From NCBI RefSeq assembly GCF_002797395.1, contig NZ_KZ454943.1, positions 4,330,253 to 4,394,252 of the forward strand: a DNA stretch of 64,000 bases, in the 5' to 3' direction. Made by a program: the position numbers and the translations under genes. Source of the DNA: Bacillus solitudinis. GTDB lineage: Bacteria > Bacillota > Bacilli > Bacillales > Bacillaceae_D. Shown here piece by piece: positions 38,466 to 47,213 of the stretch (positions within the stretch are counted from its first letter, which is position 1; every line of letters begins with the position of its first letter). The notes under the pieces were generated by a model. It searched no databases. It worked only from the letters and a program-made list of their open reading frames with translations, and was not told where the DNA came from.

Positions 38466-38939
38466 ATGGGTTTCTTTGACTTATTTAATGCAGAAGAAGA
38501 ATCTAAGGAAGTACGGAAAGATGCCCGTGACCTAAATCGTGAGACAGACACTGAATTCGCCCGAGATGAAGCTTCTATACGTCTCCATGAGGAAGAATTA
38601 GATATAAATAAATCTCGTGTAGAAACGGGCGAAGTGGTTCTAGATAAAGATGTAATTGAAGAACAAAAAGTGGTTGATGTACCTCTGTCTCATGACCAAG
38701 TAGTGATTGAGAAGAAATCATTAGGGCATGAGTCCACCTCAGAGAGCATCACTGATGGAGAAACGATTCATATTCCTCTTACTGCTGAAACAGTTGAAGT
38801 TGGCAAACATACCGTTGTAACCGATGAAATTACTGCTAGAAAACGTAGTGTTGAGGAGACGCAACATGTCGACGAAGTACTTCATCGAGAAGTAGCAGAC
38901 ATTAAAACAGAAGGTAACGCAGACATTATAGACGAATAA
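38466..38939 (+). CDS. DUF2382 (YsnF/AvaK-type) stress protein
   Basis: This 157-residue, very acidic protein carries a DUF2382 domain: repeated beta units of the form EEELDINKSRVETGEVVLDK, DVPLSHDQVVIEKKS, and IHIPLTAETVEVGKHTVV. The B. subtilis counterpart YsnF is a general-stress protein. ATG at 38466 follows CTAGGAGGG. A cre-like sequence (TGTAACCGTTTATA, 13 of 14, at 38313) lies 150 bases upstream; its role is uncertain. The paralogous gene at 39076 follows after a terminator. Confidence 0.85.
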   Translation: MGFFDLFNAEEESKEVRKDARDLNRETDTEFARDEASIRLHEEELDINKSRVETGEVVLDKDVIEEQKVVDVPLSHDQVVIEKKSLGHESTSESITDGETIHIPLTAETVEVGKHTVVTDEITARKRSVEETQHVDEVLHREVADIKTEGNADIIDE

Positions 38940-38987
38940 TCCAAGGGTCCTATCTTAAAGGTGTCAGCGTGTTGGCGCAGTTGCTGC

Positions 38988-39037
38988 GGGGTTGCCCCAA
39001 GAAGTTGATTTTAACTTTTCGGGACAACCCTTTTCTT
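38988..39037 (+). terminator. Intrinsic terminator between the two DUF2382 genes
   Basis: GGGTTGCCCC...AAGTT pairs with AACTT...CGGGACAACCC, followed by TTTTCTT. Confidence 0.8.
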
Positions 39038-39075
39038 AATTTGTTTGGATTACCATTTCTAGGTAGGAGGAAATT

Positions 39076-39669
39076 ATGACGAAATTAATTCTTATTGGAG
39101 CAATATTTGGTGGGATATTCGGTTGGTTGTTAACTTTCACAAGATGGACAGACTCTGGTCCTTCATTAAACATTCTCTCTGGCGTCATATTAGGGGCTTT
39201 CATAGGGGGATTAATCAGTAAAAATCAAAAAATGCAATATAAAGATAAGGATAAGGGTAAAGAGAAAGATAAGATGACTAATTCTTCTAAAGTAACAATA
39301 CCACTTAAAGAAGAAGTAATGGATATTAGAAAAAAGGAAATTAATACCGGGGAAGTAAATGTGCACCGAGAAATCGTTGAAGATGAGAAAAAGGTAACGA
39401 TTCCAGTACAACGAGAGGAAATAGTCATTGAAAGTATCCAAAAAGATCAGAATCTAGATGAACATAGAGAAGTGACACGCATTCCAATTAGTGAGGAAGA
39501 AATTCATATTACAAAACAACGGGTACAGCTTGCCGATGTTTCAGTTTCCACAAAAAAAATAAATGAATTGAAACAAGTAAAAACAAATTTAAAAAAAGAA
39601 ACATTAGCGGTGGAAATGTCTGATGAAACAGATGTAAATTCGAAAAGGCCCCAAGTAGATAAAGAATAA
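39076..39669 (+). CDS. DUF2382 protein with membrane-embedded N-terminus
   Basis: This 197-residue protein begins with two membrane helices separated by a short turn (about 5-22 and 33-50), then a highly charged Lys/Asp-rich stretch (KDKDKGKEKDK), then a DUF2382 domain (about residues 75-185; VTIPLKEEVMDIRKKEI and EDEKKVTIPVQREEIVIES). It looks like a membrane-tethered version of its neighbour at 38466, with which it shares the domain but not the N-terminus. ATG at 39076 follows TAGGAGG. Function is unknown; a stress role is inferred from family. Confidence 0.8.
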   Translation: MTKLILIGAIFGGIFGWLLTFTRWTDSGPSLNILSGVILGAFIGGLISKNQKMQYKDKDKGKEKDKMTNSSKVTIPLKEEVMDIRKKEINTGEVNVHREIVEDEKKVTIPVQREEIVIESIQKDQNLDEHREVTRIPISEEEIHITKQRVQLADVSVSTKKINELKQVKTNLKKETLAVEMSDETDVNSKRPQVDKE

Positions 39670-39772
39670 TCCTGAGTTCTATCCTTCTTATTTTGTTTAT
39701 TCAAAAACACTTGAAGGGAAATAACACTCGGGAGACGAACTAATTAACATAACGAAAAAGAGGTGGTTTTTT

Positions 39773-40564
39773 ATGGCTTGGCTTCATGTTCATTATCATT
39801 CGGAAGCACTTGGAATGCCAGTGCCTATGGAAGTCCTGTTGCCGCAACACCAACATGGCGGGGGACGAGGAGTAGAAAATCCTGGTCCTTTTCAGACACT
39901 GTACTTATTGCACGGCATGAGTGATGATCATACGGCCTGGATGCGCCGCACAAGCATCGAACGTTATGTTGAGCGTTTACCGCTAGCTGTTATTATGCCT
40001 GCTGCACACTTAAGTTGGTATACAGATATGAAATATGGACGAGATTATTTCACGTTTATTTCAGAGGAGCTACCAGCAATTTGTGAAAGGATGTTTCCTT
40101 TATCTAACCTAAGAGAAGACCGTTTTATTGCAGGGTTGTCGATGGGGGGATATGGAGCGATAAAAGCAGGTCTGGTAGCACCAGAGAAATATTGTGCTGC
40201 AGCTTCATTCTCTGGCGGATTGGATGTTATGACACTTTATAATCGGTTAGAACGTAAATTTGTAACCGATATCTTTGGAGAGGAATCTGACTTAAAAGGA
40301 AGTATAAATGATTTATTTGCCAATGCTGAGTTGCTAATGCATTCTACTAAACTCAAACCAGATTTGTACATGTGGTGCGGGACAGAGGACTTTCTCTATG
40401 AGGATAATCTTCGCTTTAGAGAACATGCTAAACAACTTGATTTACCTTTGACTTTTGAAGAGGGGCCTGGTGACCATAGTTGGGGTTATTGGGATGAATG
40501 TATTAAACATATTATTATGAATTGGTTACCGATTAGAAAAGCAGGCATTAAAGGAGAGGTTTAA
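39773..40564 (+). CDS. Alpha/beta-hydrolase esterase (EstA/tributyrin esterase type)
   Basis: This 263-residue serine hydrolase belongs to the esterase D/EstA family. The nucleophile Ser123 sits in GLSMGGYGA, the oxyanion region is LLHGMSDDHTAW, and the likely acid and base are in GTEDFLYEDN and GPGDHSWGYWDE. There is no signal peptide. It would hydrolyse short-chain esters, probably acetyl or aryl esters. Gene start ATG at 39773 follows AGAGGTGG. It is directly followed by a paralogue without any gap, so the two are cotranscribed and translationally coupled. Confidence 0.9.
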   Translation: MAWLHVHYHSEALGMPVPMEVLLPQHQHGGGRGVENPGPFQTLYLLHGMSDDHTAWMRRTSIERYVERLPLAVIMPAAHLSWYTDMKYGRDYFTFISEELPAICERMFPLSNLREDRFIAGLSMGGYGAIKAGLVAPEKYCAAASFSGGLDVMTLYNRLERKFVTDIFGEESDLKGSINDLFANAELLMHSTKLKPDLYMWCGTEDFLYEDNLRFREHAKQLDLPLTFEEGPGDHSWGYWDECIKHIIMNWLPIRKAGIKGEV

Positions 40565-41365
40565 ATGGCATTAATTGAAGCGCACTTTTTTTCAGAGATG
40601 CTAGGTATGGAGATGGAGGCAACACTTATTATTCCTCAAGAAAAGCAGCCATATTCGGTAGATGAAAAGCTTCGAGTACTGTGGCTGCTTCATGGTGGCT
40701 CAGGCGACAATACAGCATGGTCTCGAATGACAAGTATTGAAAGGTATGCCTATGAGTATGGGGTTGCTGTTATCCTTCCTGGAGTACATCAATCTTGTTT
40801 TACCGACATGGCTCATGGAGGAAAATATTTTACATACATGACTGAGGAATTACCATCCATTCTAAAACATATGTTTCCTCGACTTTCTATGATACGTGAG
40901 GACAACTTTATTTCAGGTCTATCAAATGGAGGATATGGTTGTTTAAAACTTGGTTTAGGCCGGCCAGATTTGTATGCGGCAATAGGTGCATTCTCGGCTG
41001 GAGATAAAGCGGATGTTGAATTCGTCAATGATGGGTCTAAGAGAGCAAAAGATCGCATCAGTCTTTTTGGAGAAGGTGATCTTTATAACACAAAGCATGA
41101 TCTTAAATATTTAGGACGCAAAGCGCTCGAAGAAGGTGTTGAACTACCCAAAATATATCATTCCTGTGGAAGTGAGGATCCTTGGTTAGGTTTAAATGAA
41201 GTGGTTCGAAACTTTTTTCAAAGCTTTGAGGATAATCCTTTTCAGTACCGATATGTTGAAGTGAAAGGCTACGGACATGCATGGGATTTTTGGGATAGAG
41301 AAATTATTCATTTTCTACAGTATGTTGGCTTACGAAAAGAAGATTCAAACTATATCGGAATATAA
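40565..41365 (+). CDS. Second alpha/beta-hydrolase esterase
   Basis: This 266-residue paralogue of the upstream esterase starts at the base after its stop codon. Ser120 is in GLSNGGYG, where the usual Met after Ser is Asn. WLLHGGSGDNTAWSRMTSIERYA closely parallels the upstream oxyanion region; the His is in GYGHAWDFWDRE. The two probably act as a hetero-pair or have different ester specificity. The ribosome site is GGAGAGG inside the end of the previous gene. It ends before a terminator. Confidence 0.9.
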   Translation: MALIEAHFFSEMLGMEMEATLIIPQEKQPYSVDEKLRVLWLLHGGSGDNTAWSRMTSIERYAYEYGVAVILPGVHQSCFTDMAHGGKYFTYMTEELPSILKHMFPRLSMIREDNFISGLSNGGYGCLKLGLGRPDLYAAIGAFSAGDKADVEFVNDGSKRAKDRISLFGEGDLYNTKHDLKYLGRKALEEGVELPKIYHSCGSEDPWLGLNEVVRNFFQSFEDNPFQYRYVEVKGYGHAWDFWDREIIHFLQYVGLRKEDSNYIGI

Positions 41366-41442
41366 GATGTTCATAATAATTTAATGCTTATGTCGAAGGA
41401 ATTTATGTACTCTTATACAAATCAGCAAACAGTAATATCGGA

Positions 41443-41476
41443 GAACAGCCTATCTTAGATAAGCTGTTCCTTTTAA
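41443..41476 (+). terminator. Intrinsic terminator after the esterase pair
   Basis: GAACAGC...TATC and GATA...GCTGTTC pair with a short loop, followed by CTTTT. Confidence 0.8.
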
Positions 41477-41504
41477 CGCCGAATCGTTTTACTAATTCCT
41501 CATC

Positions 41505-41660
41505 TTATCTTTGACCAGGTTGCATCATGTTATTACTGTTGTTACCGTTATTGTTTCGACCTCTCATAAGACCGTAAGCAGCAGCGCCTACTCCTATGCC
41601 GACTATTGTCATCATTAGCGTATTTCCATTACCCTTATTATTTCGTCCCATCCCAAACAT
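41505..41660 (-). CDS. Small Asn/Gly-rich membrane protein (DUF3918-like)
   Basis: This 51-residue protein has a single hydrophobic helix (LMMTIVGIGVGAAAYGLM) flanked by Arg- and Asn-rich ends (MFGMGRNNKG; RGRNNNGNNSNN). The ribosome site AAGGAG lies 8 bases before ATG. The layout resembles DUF3918/YrzQ-type small proteins of Bacillus; function is unknown. The stretch 41661-42042 upstream holds no other gene that I can support. Confidence 0.65.
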   Translation of the reverse strand: MFGMGRNNKGNGNTLMMTIVGIGVGAAAYGLMRGRNNNGNNSNNMMQPGQR

Positions 41661-42042
41661 AAAAACATCTCCTTAAATTGTTTTTGGTAAAACGACGAAC
41701 TAATTGTCATTTCGCCAGAAGAGTTAACTTCTTAAATGCTTGAAATATCAAATGACCATTCCAAACATTAGATAAGTTTTACTTTTAACCTCTAAAATAA
41801 ACAGGCTTTAATTACCAAGCTCATTTGAATTTAACCCCCCATTTCATTTTCCCTATATACAGCTTAGTTTTGCGGTAACGAAGGAAAGTAAGTAACAAAA
41901 TGTGGCTAAATATTTTTATAGAAAATAATTATCTTGAAAATACACGCTGTAAATGTCGAAAAATATTTCGGATTACATATTTCCTCTATTTATGGTTAAT
42001 TTAAGTTCGTATCACAAACCGAAATAGTTAGGAGGCATTTGG

Positions 42043-42195
42043 ATGAATGAGAAGATAATGACTTATTCGATTGCTAGAGCCAAGCAGGAGAAATATGATG
42101 TTAAGGATCTCTTTAAAAATCCAATTTTTCACCGCGAAATTCACGGAGATAAAGTCTACATACCATTGAATAAAGAAAGGCTTTGGGGGATTTAA
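42043..42195 (+). CDS. Small protein of unknown function (50 aa)
   Basis: This short frame (MNEKIMTYSIARAKQEKYDV... to ...NKERLWGI) has an excellent TTAGGAGG ribosome site and is closed by a hairpin 7 bases after the stop. It has no membrane helix or known motif. The overlapping minus-strand frame (42113-42442) lacks a ribosome site and is not believed. I do not recognise the protein. Confidence 0.5.
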   Translation: MNEKIMTYSIARAKQEKYDVKDLFKNPIFHREIHGDKVYIPLNKERLWGI

Positions 42196-42201
42196 TATTT
42201 A

Positions 42202-42230
42202 TACCAGAGGTGAAATTTCCACCTCTGGTA
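42202..42230 (+). terminator. Hairpin after the 50-aa gene
   Basis: TACCAGAGGTG and CACCTCTGGTA form a perfect 11-bp stem with a 7-base loop; it lacks a clear T run on the + strand. The stretch 42231-42595 shows only short, unsupported frames. Confidence 0.6.
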
Positions 42231-42621
42231 TAGCCACTGGCACAGATGTAACAAATCAAACAGCAATCGGCACACCAAAAATTAGTAAAAGAGTTCTCGA
42301 AATAATGATTTACGCTCGTTAGGGTTTCCTCAGCTTTTTTAATATCCCTTCTATGATTTTGTGTCCCTGAAGAGGATATATTTAAGGTTATTGGATAGTT
42401 TAAGTTATGAGTGATAAATTTTAAAGGCGAGATATATGGCATTTCGCCTGTTGAAAGAATTCTGAAATAATTAAAAAATAACTTGAATAGCAGTGACCAT
42501 CTTTCTAAAACAATTTTATACCCCTAGGTCCTATCAAGCATTAAAGGGAAGGAACTAAAAGAAGATGATAACAACAACAAAGGTGGGTAATTAAAATGAA
42601 ACAGAACGGTTTGATTTTAAC

Positions 42622-43179
42622 TTGAAGCCCTTATATTTTATGATGCAATATTTGTTAAACCCAAGAACAGTCGGAGCGATTACTCCAAGTTCAAAATACT
42701 TAGCAAATATGATGATAGAGCGCCTGGATTTGAAAAAGGCAAAATATATTGTGGAATATGGTTCTGGAACAGGTGTTTTTACTGACAAGTTAATTAAAAA
42801 GAAAAATGGGCAAACGATTCTCTTACTAATCGAGTCTAATGAAAAATTTTGTAATATCCTGAAGGAAAAATATAAAGATGAAACAAATGTATTGATTGTA
42901 AATGGGAATGTAGAATACATAGATAAATATTTACTTGAATATGGCATCCCATACGTTGATTACGTTATATCGGGACTTCCTTTTGCTACTTTGCCAATGA
43001 CTGTCTCTGAGACGATATTAGGATTAACAAAAACAATACTAGGAAAAGAAGGTAGATTTATCACCTTCCAATATTCTCAGTGCAGGAGAAAATTCATTAG
43101 TCGTTTTTTTGAGGAAATTGAAGTAAAAAGAGAGTATAGAAATCTCCCTCCCGCTTACGTATTTCATTGTAAAAACTAA
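42622..43179 (+). CDS. PmtA-like phospholipid/rRNA-type SAM methyltransferase, possible 5' frameshift
   Basis: This 185-residue protein has the N-terminal block LLNPRTVGAITPSSKYLANMM typical of PmtA-like phospholipid N-methyltransferases, SAM motif I VEYGSGTGVFT (about 47-57), and YVISGLPFATLP (about residue 114). The only ATG with a good ribosome site (42596, after AAGGTGGG) is in the wrong frame and stops after nine codons, yet the correct frame upstream of 42622 still reads TERFDFN and fits protein sequence. A one-base loss near the start is likely, or initiation is at TTG 42622 or ATG 42640. It is followed by a paralogue at 43233. Confidence 0.75.
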   Translation: MKPLYFMMQYLLNPRTVGAITPSSKYLANMMIERLDLKKAKYIVEYGSGTGVFTDKLIKKKNGQTILLLIESNEKFCNILKEKYKDETNVLIVNGNVEYIDKYLLEYGIPYVDYVISGLPFATLPMTVSETILGLTKTILGKEGRFITFQYSQCRRKFISRFFEEIEVKREYRNLPPAYVFHCKN

Positions 43180-43232
43180 TAAGTCAAAGAAGCTATAGGA
43201 ACAATAAACGATGAAATATAAAGGAGAGAAGA

Positions 43233-43793
43233 ATGAGTACAAAAGAATATGTGGTAAATCTATTTAAGGACCCTAATATTGCCTCTATTACACCAACATC
43301 TAAACCGTGTGTAAGAGAAGTATGCGACAAAATGAATTTCGATAAAAGAATTATTGTCATTGAATATGGTCCAGCTACAGGCGTATTCACAAACCATTTG
43401 TTAGAACGGATGACAAAAGACTCTGTAATTATAGCCCTAGAGTTAAACAGGAATTTCGTGAAATATTTAGAAAAGAATATGAAAGATAACCGATTGAAAG
43501 TTTTTCACGATAGTGCTGAAAACGTTGAGGAAATAATGAGACAATATACAGAAGAGGCCGACTATGTTATTTCGGGTATTCCGTTTACCTTTTTTAATGT
43601 GGAACTTAGAAAAGATATTGTCGAAAAAACGAAGAGGGTTTTAAAGTCAGGCGGCAAGTTTCTACCTTATCAAACCTTTTTTCAGAAAGATCATCATTTA
43701 AAAAATCATTTAGTTGATCATTTTTCTTCTGTACGAGATCAATATTTCTTAAGAAACCTTCCTCCAATGAGGTTATATGAAGCTGTGAAATGA
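43233..43793 (+). CDS. PmtA-like SAM methyltransferase, second copy
   Basis: This 186-residue paralogue of the preceding gene has the same plan: NLFKDPNIASITPTSKPC, SAM motif I IEYGPATGVFT (about 49-59), ADYVISGIPFTFFN (about 111-124) and a C-terminal LRNLPPMRLYEAVK. Homologues methylate phosphatidylethanolamine or are distant rRNA adenine methyltransferase relatives; the substrate cannot be told here. ATG at 43233 follows AAAGGAGAG. The two copies differ widely, so this is an old duplication. Confidence 0.85.
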   Translation: MSTKEYVVNLFKDPNIASITPTSKPCVREVCDKMNFDKRIIVIEYGPATGVFTNHLLERMTKDSVIIALELNRNFVKYLEKNMKDNRLKVFHDSAENVEEIMRQYTEEADYVISGIPFTFFNVELRKDIVEKTKRVLKSGGKFLPYQTFFQKDHHLKNHLVDHFSSVRDQYFLRNLPPMRLYEAVK

Positions 43794-43839
43794 TAGTGAA
43801 TGAAAGAAGAAGGGTCTCGAGACTTAAAAACCAAGAGGC

Positions 43840-43950
43840 TACGAGAAAGCAAAACGCATTCACAAGTATAATGTCCGTGAATACACTCGTTGTGAAAAGT
43901 GTGGGAGACCTCATTCAGTTCTTAGAAAGTTTAAACTTGGTCGAATAAGT
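43840..43950 (+). pseudogene. Ribosomal protein S14 (zinc type) remnant
   Basis: In one frame the sequence reads [20 protein letters not shown] then [15 protein letters not shown], an unmistakable match to the zinc-type S14 core (normally ...YKVQEYTRCERCGRPHSV...). The first CxxC is kept; the second is lost (KLCRIC has become KLGRIS), and the C-terminal KGQIPGVKKASW half is missing. There is no start codon: a stop lies 5 codons upstream in frame. A terminator follows at once. It is a dead fragment, not the cell's working S14. Confidence 0.85.
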
Positions 43951-43952
43951 GT

Positions 43953-43986
43953 AGAACCTAATGATTTCGTTAGGTTCTTTTTTTAT
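43953..43986 (+). terminator. Intrinsic terminator after the methyltransferase/S14 remnant
   Basis: AGAACCTAA and TTAGGTTCT form a perfect 9-bp stem with an 8-base loop, followed by a run of T residues. Confidence 0.92.
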
Positions 43987-44059
43987 TTAAAAATAGCCTT
44001 CATTGGATTTATAAACTTGGGTAAAATAACATTAAACATTACAGAATAGGAGTGGAAAC

Positions 44060-44218
44060 ATGACAGTTAATAATAATAAGTTACGGACAACGGCAACCGA
44101 AGATACTTTAACCAAAGTAGACACCGAACAAGGCAAGCAGGAAAATACAAACAGTAATAAGGGTGCAACAAATTCAGAAAAAATGCGATACGATCATGCT
44201 GACGAAATATATGAGTAA
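44060..44218 (+). CDS. Small hydrophilic protein of unknown function (52 aa)
   Basis: ATG at 44060 follows AGGAGTGG. The protein (MTVNNNKLRTTATEDTLTK...) is rich in Asn, Thr, Glu and Lys, with no hydrophobic segment, and looks disordered, like several small sporulation-associated or stress proteins. It stands between two terminators. Unrecognised. Confidence 0.6.
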   Translation: MTVNNNKLRTTATEDTLTKVDTEQGKQENTNSNKGATNSEKMRYDHADEIYE

Positions 44219-44243
44219 TTTATAAAGTTTAAAGATAAATAAA

Positions 44244-44288
44244 AAGGGGGTGGCATAAAGTCGTATTTTGACCAAATGGCACCCCCTT
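44244..44288. terminator. Hairpin between convergent small genes
   Basis: AAGGGGGTG(g)CAT pairs with ATG(g)CACCCCCTT around a 19-base loop; the + strand continues AATTTTG. It lies between two convergent genes and may serve both. Confidence 0.7.
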
Positions 44289-44349
44289 AATTTTGATTTA
44301 CCGTATCATTTTCGTTGATACGCTGGCTGAATGCACAGTACTTTTCCGA

Positions 44350-44604
44350 CTATTGAAGATTTTGTAATGCTTGTTTTTGCTCTTGTAATTGTTCACGAAC
44401 AAGTTCAATTGCGTCTTGATTATCAAATTCAGCTGCTTGTTGCAGAGAGTGTTCTGCTGTTTCAAGTGCATTCTCAGCATTTTTAATGGTTTCTTGTCCT
44501 GGGTGACTGTGAGCTTGGTTAATTGCATCTTGTGCTTTTGCTAATGACTGCTGAGCTTGGAACAATTGATTTTGAGTTTGTAGACTTGAACTATTATTTT
44601 TCAT
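44350..44604 (-). CDS. Small coiled-coil protein (DUF2564-like)
   Basis: This 84-residue protein is Gln/Ala/Glu-rich and almost wholly helical with heptad-like spacing (ENALETAEHSLQQAAEF). The residue pattern resembles DUF2564 proteins of Bacillus, but the assignment is not certain. ATG at 44604 follows AAAAAGGAG with good spacing. It diverges from copA. Function unknown. Confidence 0.65.
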   Translation of the reverse strand: MKNNSSSLQTQNQLFQAQQSLAKAQDAINQAHSHPGQETIKNAENALETAEHSLQQAAEFDNQDAIELVREQLQEQKQALQNLQ

Positions 44605-44691
44605 TAGATTCTCCTTTTTAACATTAAAAGTTGTACCTTCCTAATTTGCTTGAACTGAACTATTTTATTCAGAAAGAGAGTATTTTTGTTT

Positions 44692-44712
44692 GTATACTAT
44701 AGGGGGGTATGC
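44692..44712 (+). promoter_or_regulatory. CsoR operator in the copA promoter
   Basis: GTATACTATAGGGGGGTATGC has the ATAC...GTAT half-sites around a G-rich core, as in the B. subtilis CsoR operator. It fills the spacer between TTGTTT (44686-44691) and a TATGCT-like -10 (44708-44713), so apo-CsoR would block the promoter until Cu(I) binds. Confidence 0.75.
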
Positions 44713-44740
44713 TATATTATTTATAGAAGGGAGAATGATA

Positions 44741-47146
44741 ATGAGTACAACAACCAATCTTCAAATAAAAGGGATGACTTGTGCCGCTTGTTCAACTCGT
44801 GTAGAAAAAGGATTAAACAAAATGCCTGGTGTAGAAGCAGCGACAGTTAATCTTGCTTTAGAAAAAGCGAACATTCATTACAACCCTAATATTACAAGTA
44901 TTCATGCAATCGAAAAGAAAATCAATAATTTAGGATACGAGGTTGCTTTTGAACAAACTAATTTAACAATTGAAGGAATGACCTGTGCGGCTTGTTCTAA
45001 TAGAATCGAAAAAGGATTAGGGAAATTATCTGGTATTGTTACTGCGAATGTTAATCTTGCAGTTGAATCTGCTTCGATTCAGTACAATCCATCTGAAGTA
45101 ACAGTGAAAGAGATAATCACTCAAATTGAAAAGTTGGGATATTCGGCAACAGTAGAAAAGGAACTAGAACAAAATCGAGATAGACGTTTACAGGAGATAG
45201 AAGAGCAAAAAGGTAAATTCTTATTCTCGCTCATTCTTTCTATTCCTTTACTTTGGGCGATGGTTAGTCATTTTGAATTTACTTCATTTATTTACTTACC
45301 AGACATGTTCATGAATCCATGGGTGCAGATGGCTTTAGCAACACCCGTACAGTTCATTATTGGTAAACAATTTTACGTGGGTGCTTATAAGGCCTTACGA
45401 AATAAAAGTGCAAATATGGATGTTCTAGTTGCCCTAGGGACATCGGCTGCTTACTTTTATAGTGTATATCTTGCTATCCAAAGTCTTAGTATTCATTCAC
45501 ATATGGTTGAACTCTACTTTGAAACGAGTGCAATTCTTATCACGTTTATAATTTTAGGTAAACTGTTTGAGGCGATTTCAAAAGGACGCTCGTCAGAAGC
45601 AATTAAAAAGTTAATAGGTCTTCAAGCCAAAACGGCCACAGTTGAACGAAATGGTATCGAACAACAAGTTTCACTTGAAGATGTTATGACTGGTGACATT
45701 CTTTATATCAAGCCAGGAGAAAAAGTACCTGTTGATGGTACAGTAATTGAAGGTCAGAGCTCCATAGATGAATCGATGATTTCCGGAGAAAGTGTGCCAG
45801 TTGATAAAACCGTTGGGGATGAATTGATTGGGGCAACTGTAAATAATCACGGATTCCTTAAAATGAAAGCGACAAAAGTAGGTCGTGATACAGTTCTTGC
45901 TCAAATCATTCAAGTTGTAGAATCGGCGCAGGGTTCTAAACCCCCTATACAACGAATGACAGATAAAGTTTCAGGTGTGTTTGTTCCAATCGTTGTTCTT
46001 TTTGCGTTCTTAACCTTTATTGCATGGTTTTTCTTGATAACACCAGGTGATCTTGGGGGTTCACTCGAAAAATTAATTGCTGTTCTCGTTATTGCTTGTC
46101 CATGTGCACTTGGCTTGGCAACACCGACTTCAATTATGGCAGGGTCTGGTCGAGCTGCTGAATTTGGTATCCTTTTTAAAGGTGGTGAGCATCTTGAAAT
46201 GGCCCAACGCATTTCGACAGTGATTCTTGATAAAACAGGGACCGTTACAAATGGTACACCAACTCTGACTGATGTCATTTTAGTTGATGAGAGAGATGAA
46301 ATGAAGTTCTTACAATTAATCGGATCCGCTGAGAAGCAATCTGAGCACCCCTTAGCACAAGCAATTGTAGTAGGGGTGCAAGAACGAGGGATCTCTAACT
46401 TAAGTGAAGTAAGTGAATTTCAAGCAATCCCTGGGTATGGTATTGAAGCAATAGTTGATGGAGATGAACTGGTGATTGGTACGAGAAAGCTTTTGCAAAA
46501 GAACCAGATAGATTTTGTTAATGAGAGTGACATGCATCAATTAGAAGAACAAGGAAAAACAGTTATGATCGTTGCGCTGAATCAACGCTATGTTGGGATG
46601 ATTGCAGTTGCGGATACTATTAAGACCACTTCGAAACAAGCAATTCAAAGGTTAAAGAATATGGGCTTGGATGTAGTGATGATAACTGGTGATAATGAGA
46701 GAACCGCTTTGGCGATTGCCAAGGAAGTTGGAATTAACAACGTAATTGCAGAAGTATTACCAGAAGGAAAAGCAGAAGAAGTGAAGAAGTTACAGGCTGA
46801 AGGAAGAAAGGTCGCCATGGTTGGAGATGGAATCAATGATGCGCCCGCACTTGTCACAGCGGATATTGGAATGGCAATCGGTACAGGGACGGATGTAGCA
46901 ATTGAAGCAGCAGATATTACCTTGATTCGTGGAGATTTAAATAGTATTGCTGATGCAATTTTCATGAGTAAAATGACGATCCGTAATATAAAACAAAATC
47001 TCTTTTGGGCATTTGGCTACAATACGATAGGCTTGCCGATAGCTGCTCTTGGTTTTCTTGCTCCTTGGTTGGCTGGTGCTGCAATGGCTTTTAGTTCAGT
47101 TTCAGTAGTATTAAATGCTCTCCGTCTCCAAAAAATTAAATTATAG
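44741..47146 (+). CDS. copA: Cu(I)-exporting P-type ATPase CopA
   Basis: This 801-residue membrane pump exports Cu(I) using ATP. Two N-terminal HMA domains carry CxxC metal sites (Cys14/Cys17 and Cys82/Cys85, both in MTCAAC). Then come eight helices including the CPC ion-binding motif ([12 protein letters not shown]), the TGES-type actuator (SGESVPVDK), the phosphorylated Asp in DKTGT and [10 protein letters not shown] near the end. Length matches B. subtilis CopA (802). ATG at 44741 is chosen because AAGGGAG is 7 bases upstream; ATG at 44735 is too close. It is controlled by the CsoR operator. Confidence 0.95.
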   Translation: MSTTTNLQIKGMTCAACSTRVEKGLNKMPGVEAATVNLALEKANIHYNPNITSIHAIEKKINNLGYEVAFEQTNLTIEGMTCAACSNRIEKGLGKLSGIVTANVNLAVESASIQYNPSEVTVKEIITQIEKLGYSATVEKELEQNRDRRLQEIEEQKGKFLFSLILSIPLLWAMVSHFEFTSFIYLPDMFMNPWVQMALATPVQFIIGKQFYVGAYKALRNKSANMDVLVALGTSAAYFYSVYLAIQSLSIHSHMVELYFETSAILITFIILGKLFEAISKGRSSEAIKKLIGLQAKTATVERNGIEQQVSLEDVMTGDILYIKPGEKVPVDGTVIEGQSSIDESMISGESVPVDKTVGDELIGATVNNHGFLKMKATKVGRDTVLAQIIQVVESAQGSKPPIQRMTDKVSGVFVPIVVLFAFLTFIAWFFLITPGDLGGSLEKLIAVLVIACPCALGLATPTSIMAGSGRAAEFGILFKGGEHLEMAQRISTVILDKTGTVTNGTPTLTDVILVDERDEMKFLQLIGSAEKQSEHPLAQAIVVGVQERGISNLSEVSEFQAIPGYGIEAIVDGDELVIGTRKLLQKNQIDFVNESDMHQLEEQGKTVMIVALNQRYVGMIAVADTIKTTSKQAIQRLKNMGLDVVMITGDNERTALAIAKEVGINNVIAEVLPEGKAEEVKKLQAEGRKVAMVGDGINDAPALVTADIGMAIGTGTDVAIEAADITLIRGDLNSIADAIFMSKMTIRNIKQNLFWAFGYNTIGLPIAALGFLAPWLAGAAMAFSSVSVVLNALRLQKIKL

Positions 47147-47151
47147 TTGTC

Positions 47152-47190
47152 TCTGTTCCAAAAGCGGTGACGCTTCCCTTTTGGAACAGA
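47152..47190 (+). terminator. Intercistronic hairpin after copA
   Basis: TCTGTTCCAAAAGCG pairs with CGCTT(ccc)TTTTGGAACAGA-type complement to form a long stem, but without a T run. It may be an RNA stability element separating copA from the downstream genes. Confidence 0.55.
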
Positions 47191-47213
47191 CACTAATAGT
47201 TAGGAGCGTACTT

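Noticed and set aside
41956-41962. TGTCGAA resembling a Spo0A box (also near 48230)
   Set aside because: A 7-mer is expected several times by chance in 64 kb and no sporulation promoter context is seen.
42113-42442. Minus-strand frame of 109 codons with a Cys-rich part
   Set aside because: No ribosome site, and it overlaps the better-supported + strand 50-aa gene and its hairpin.
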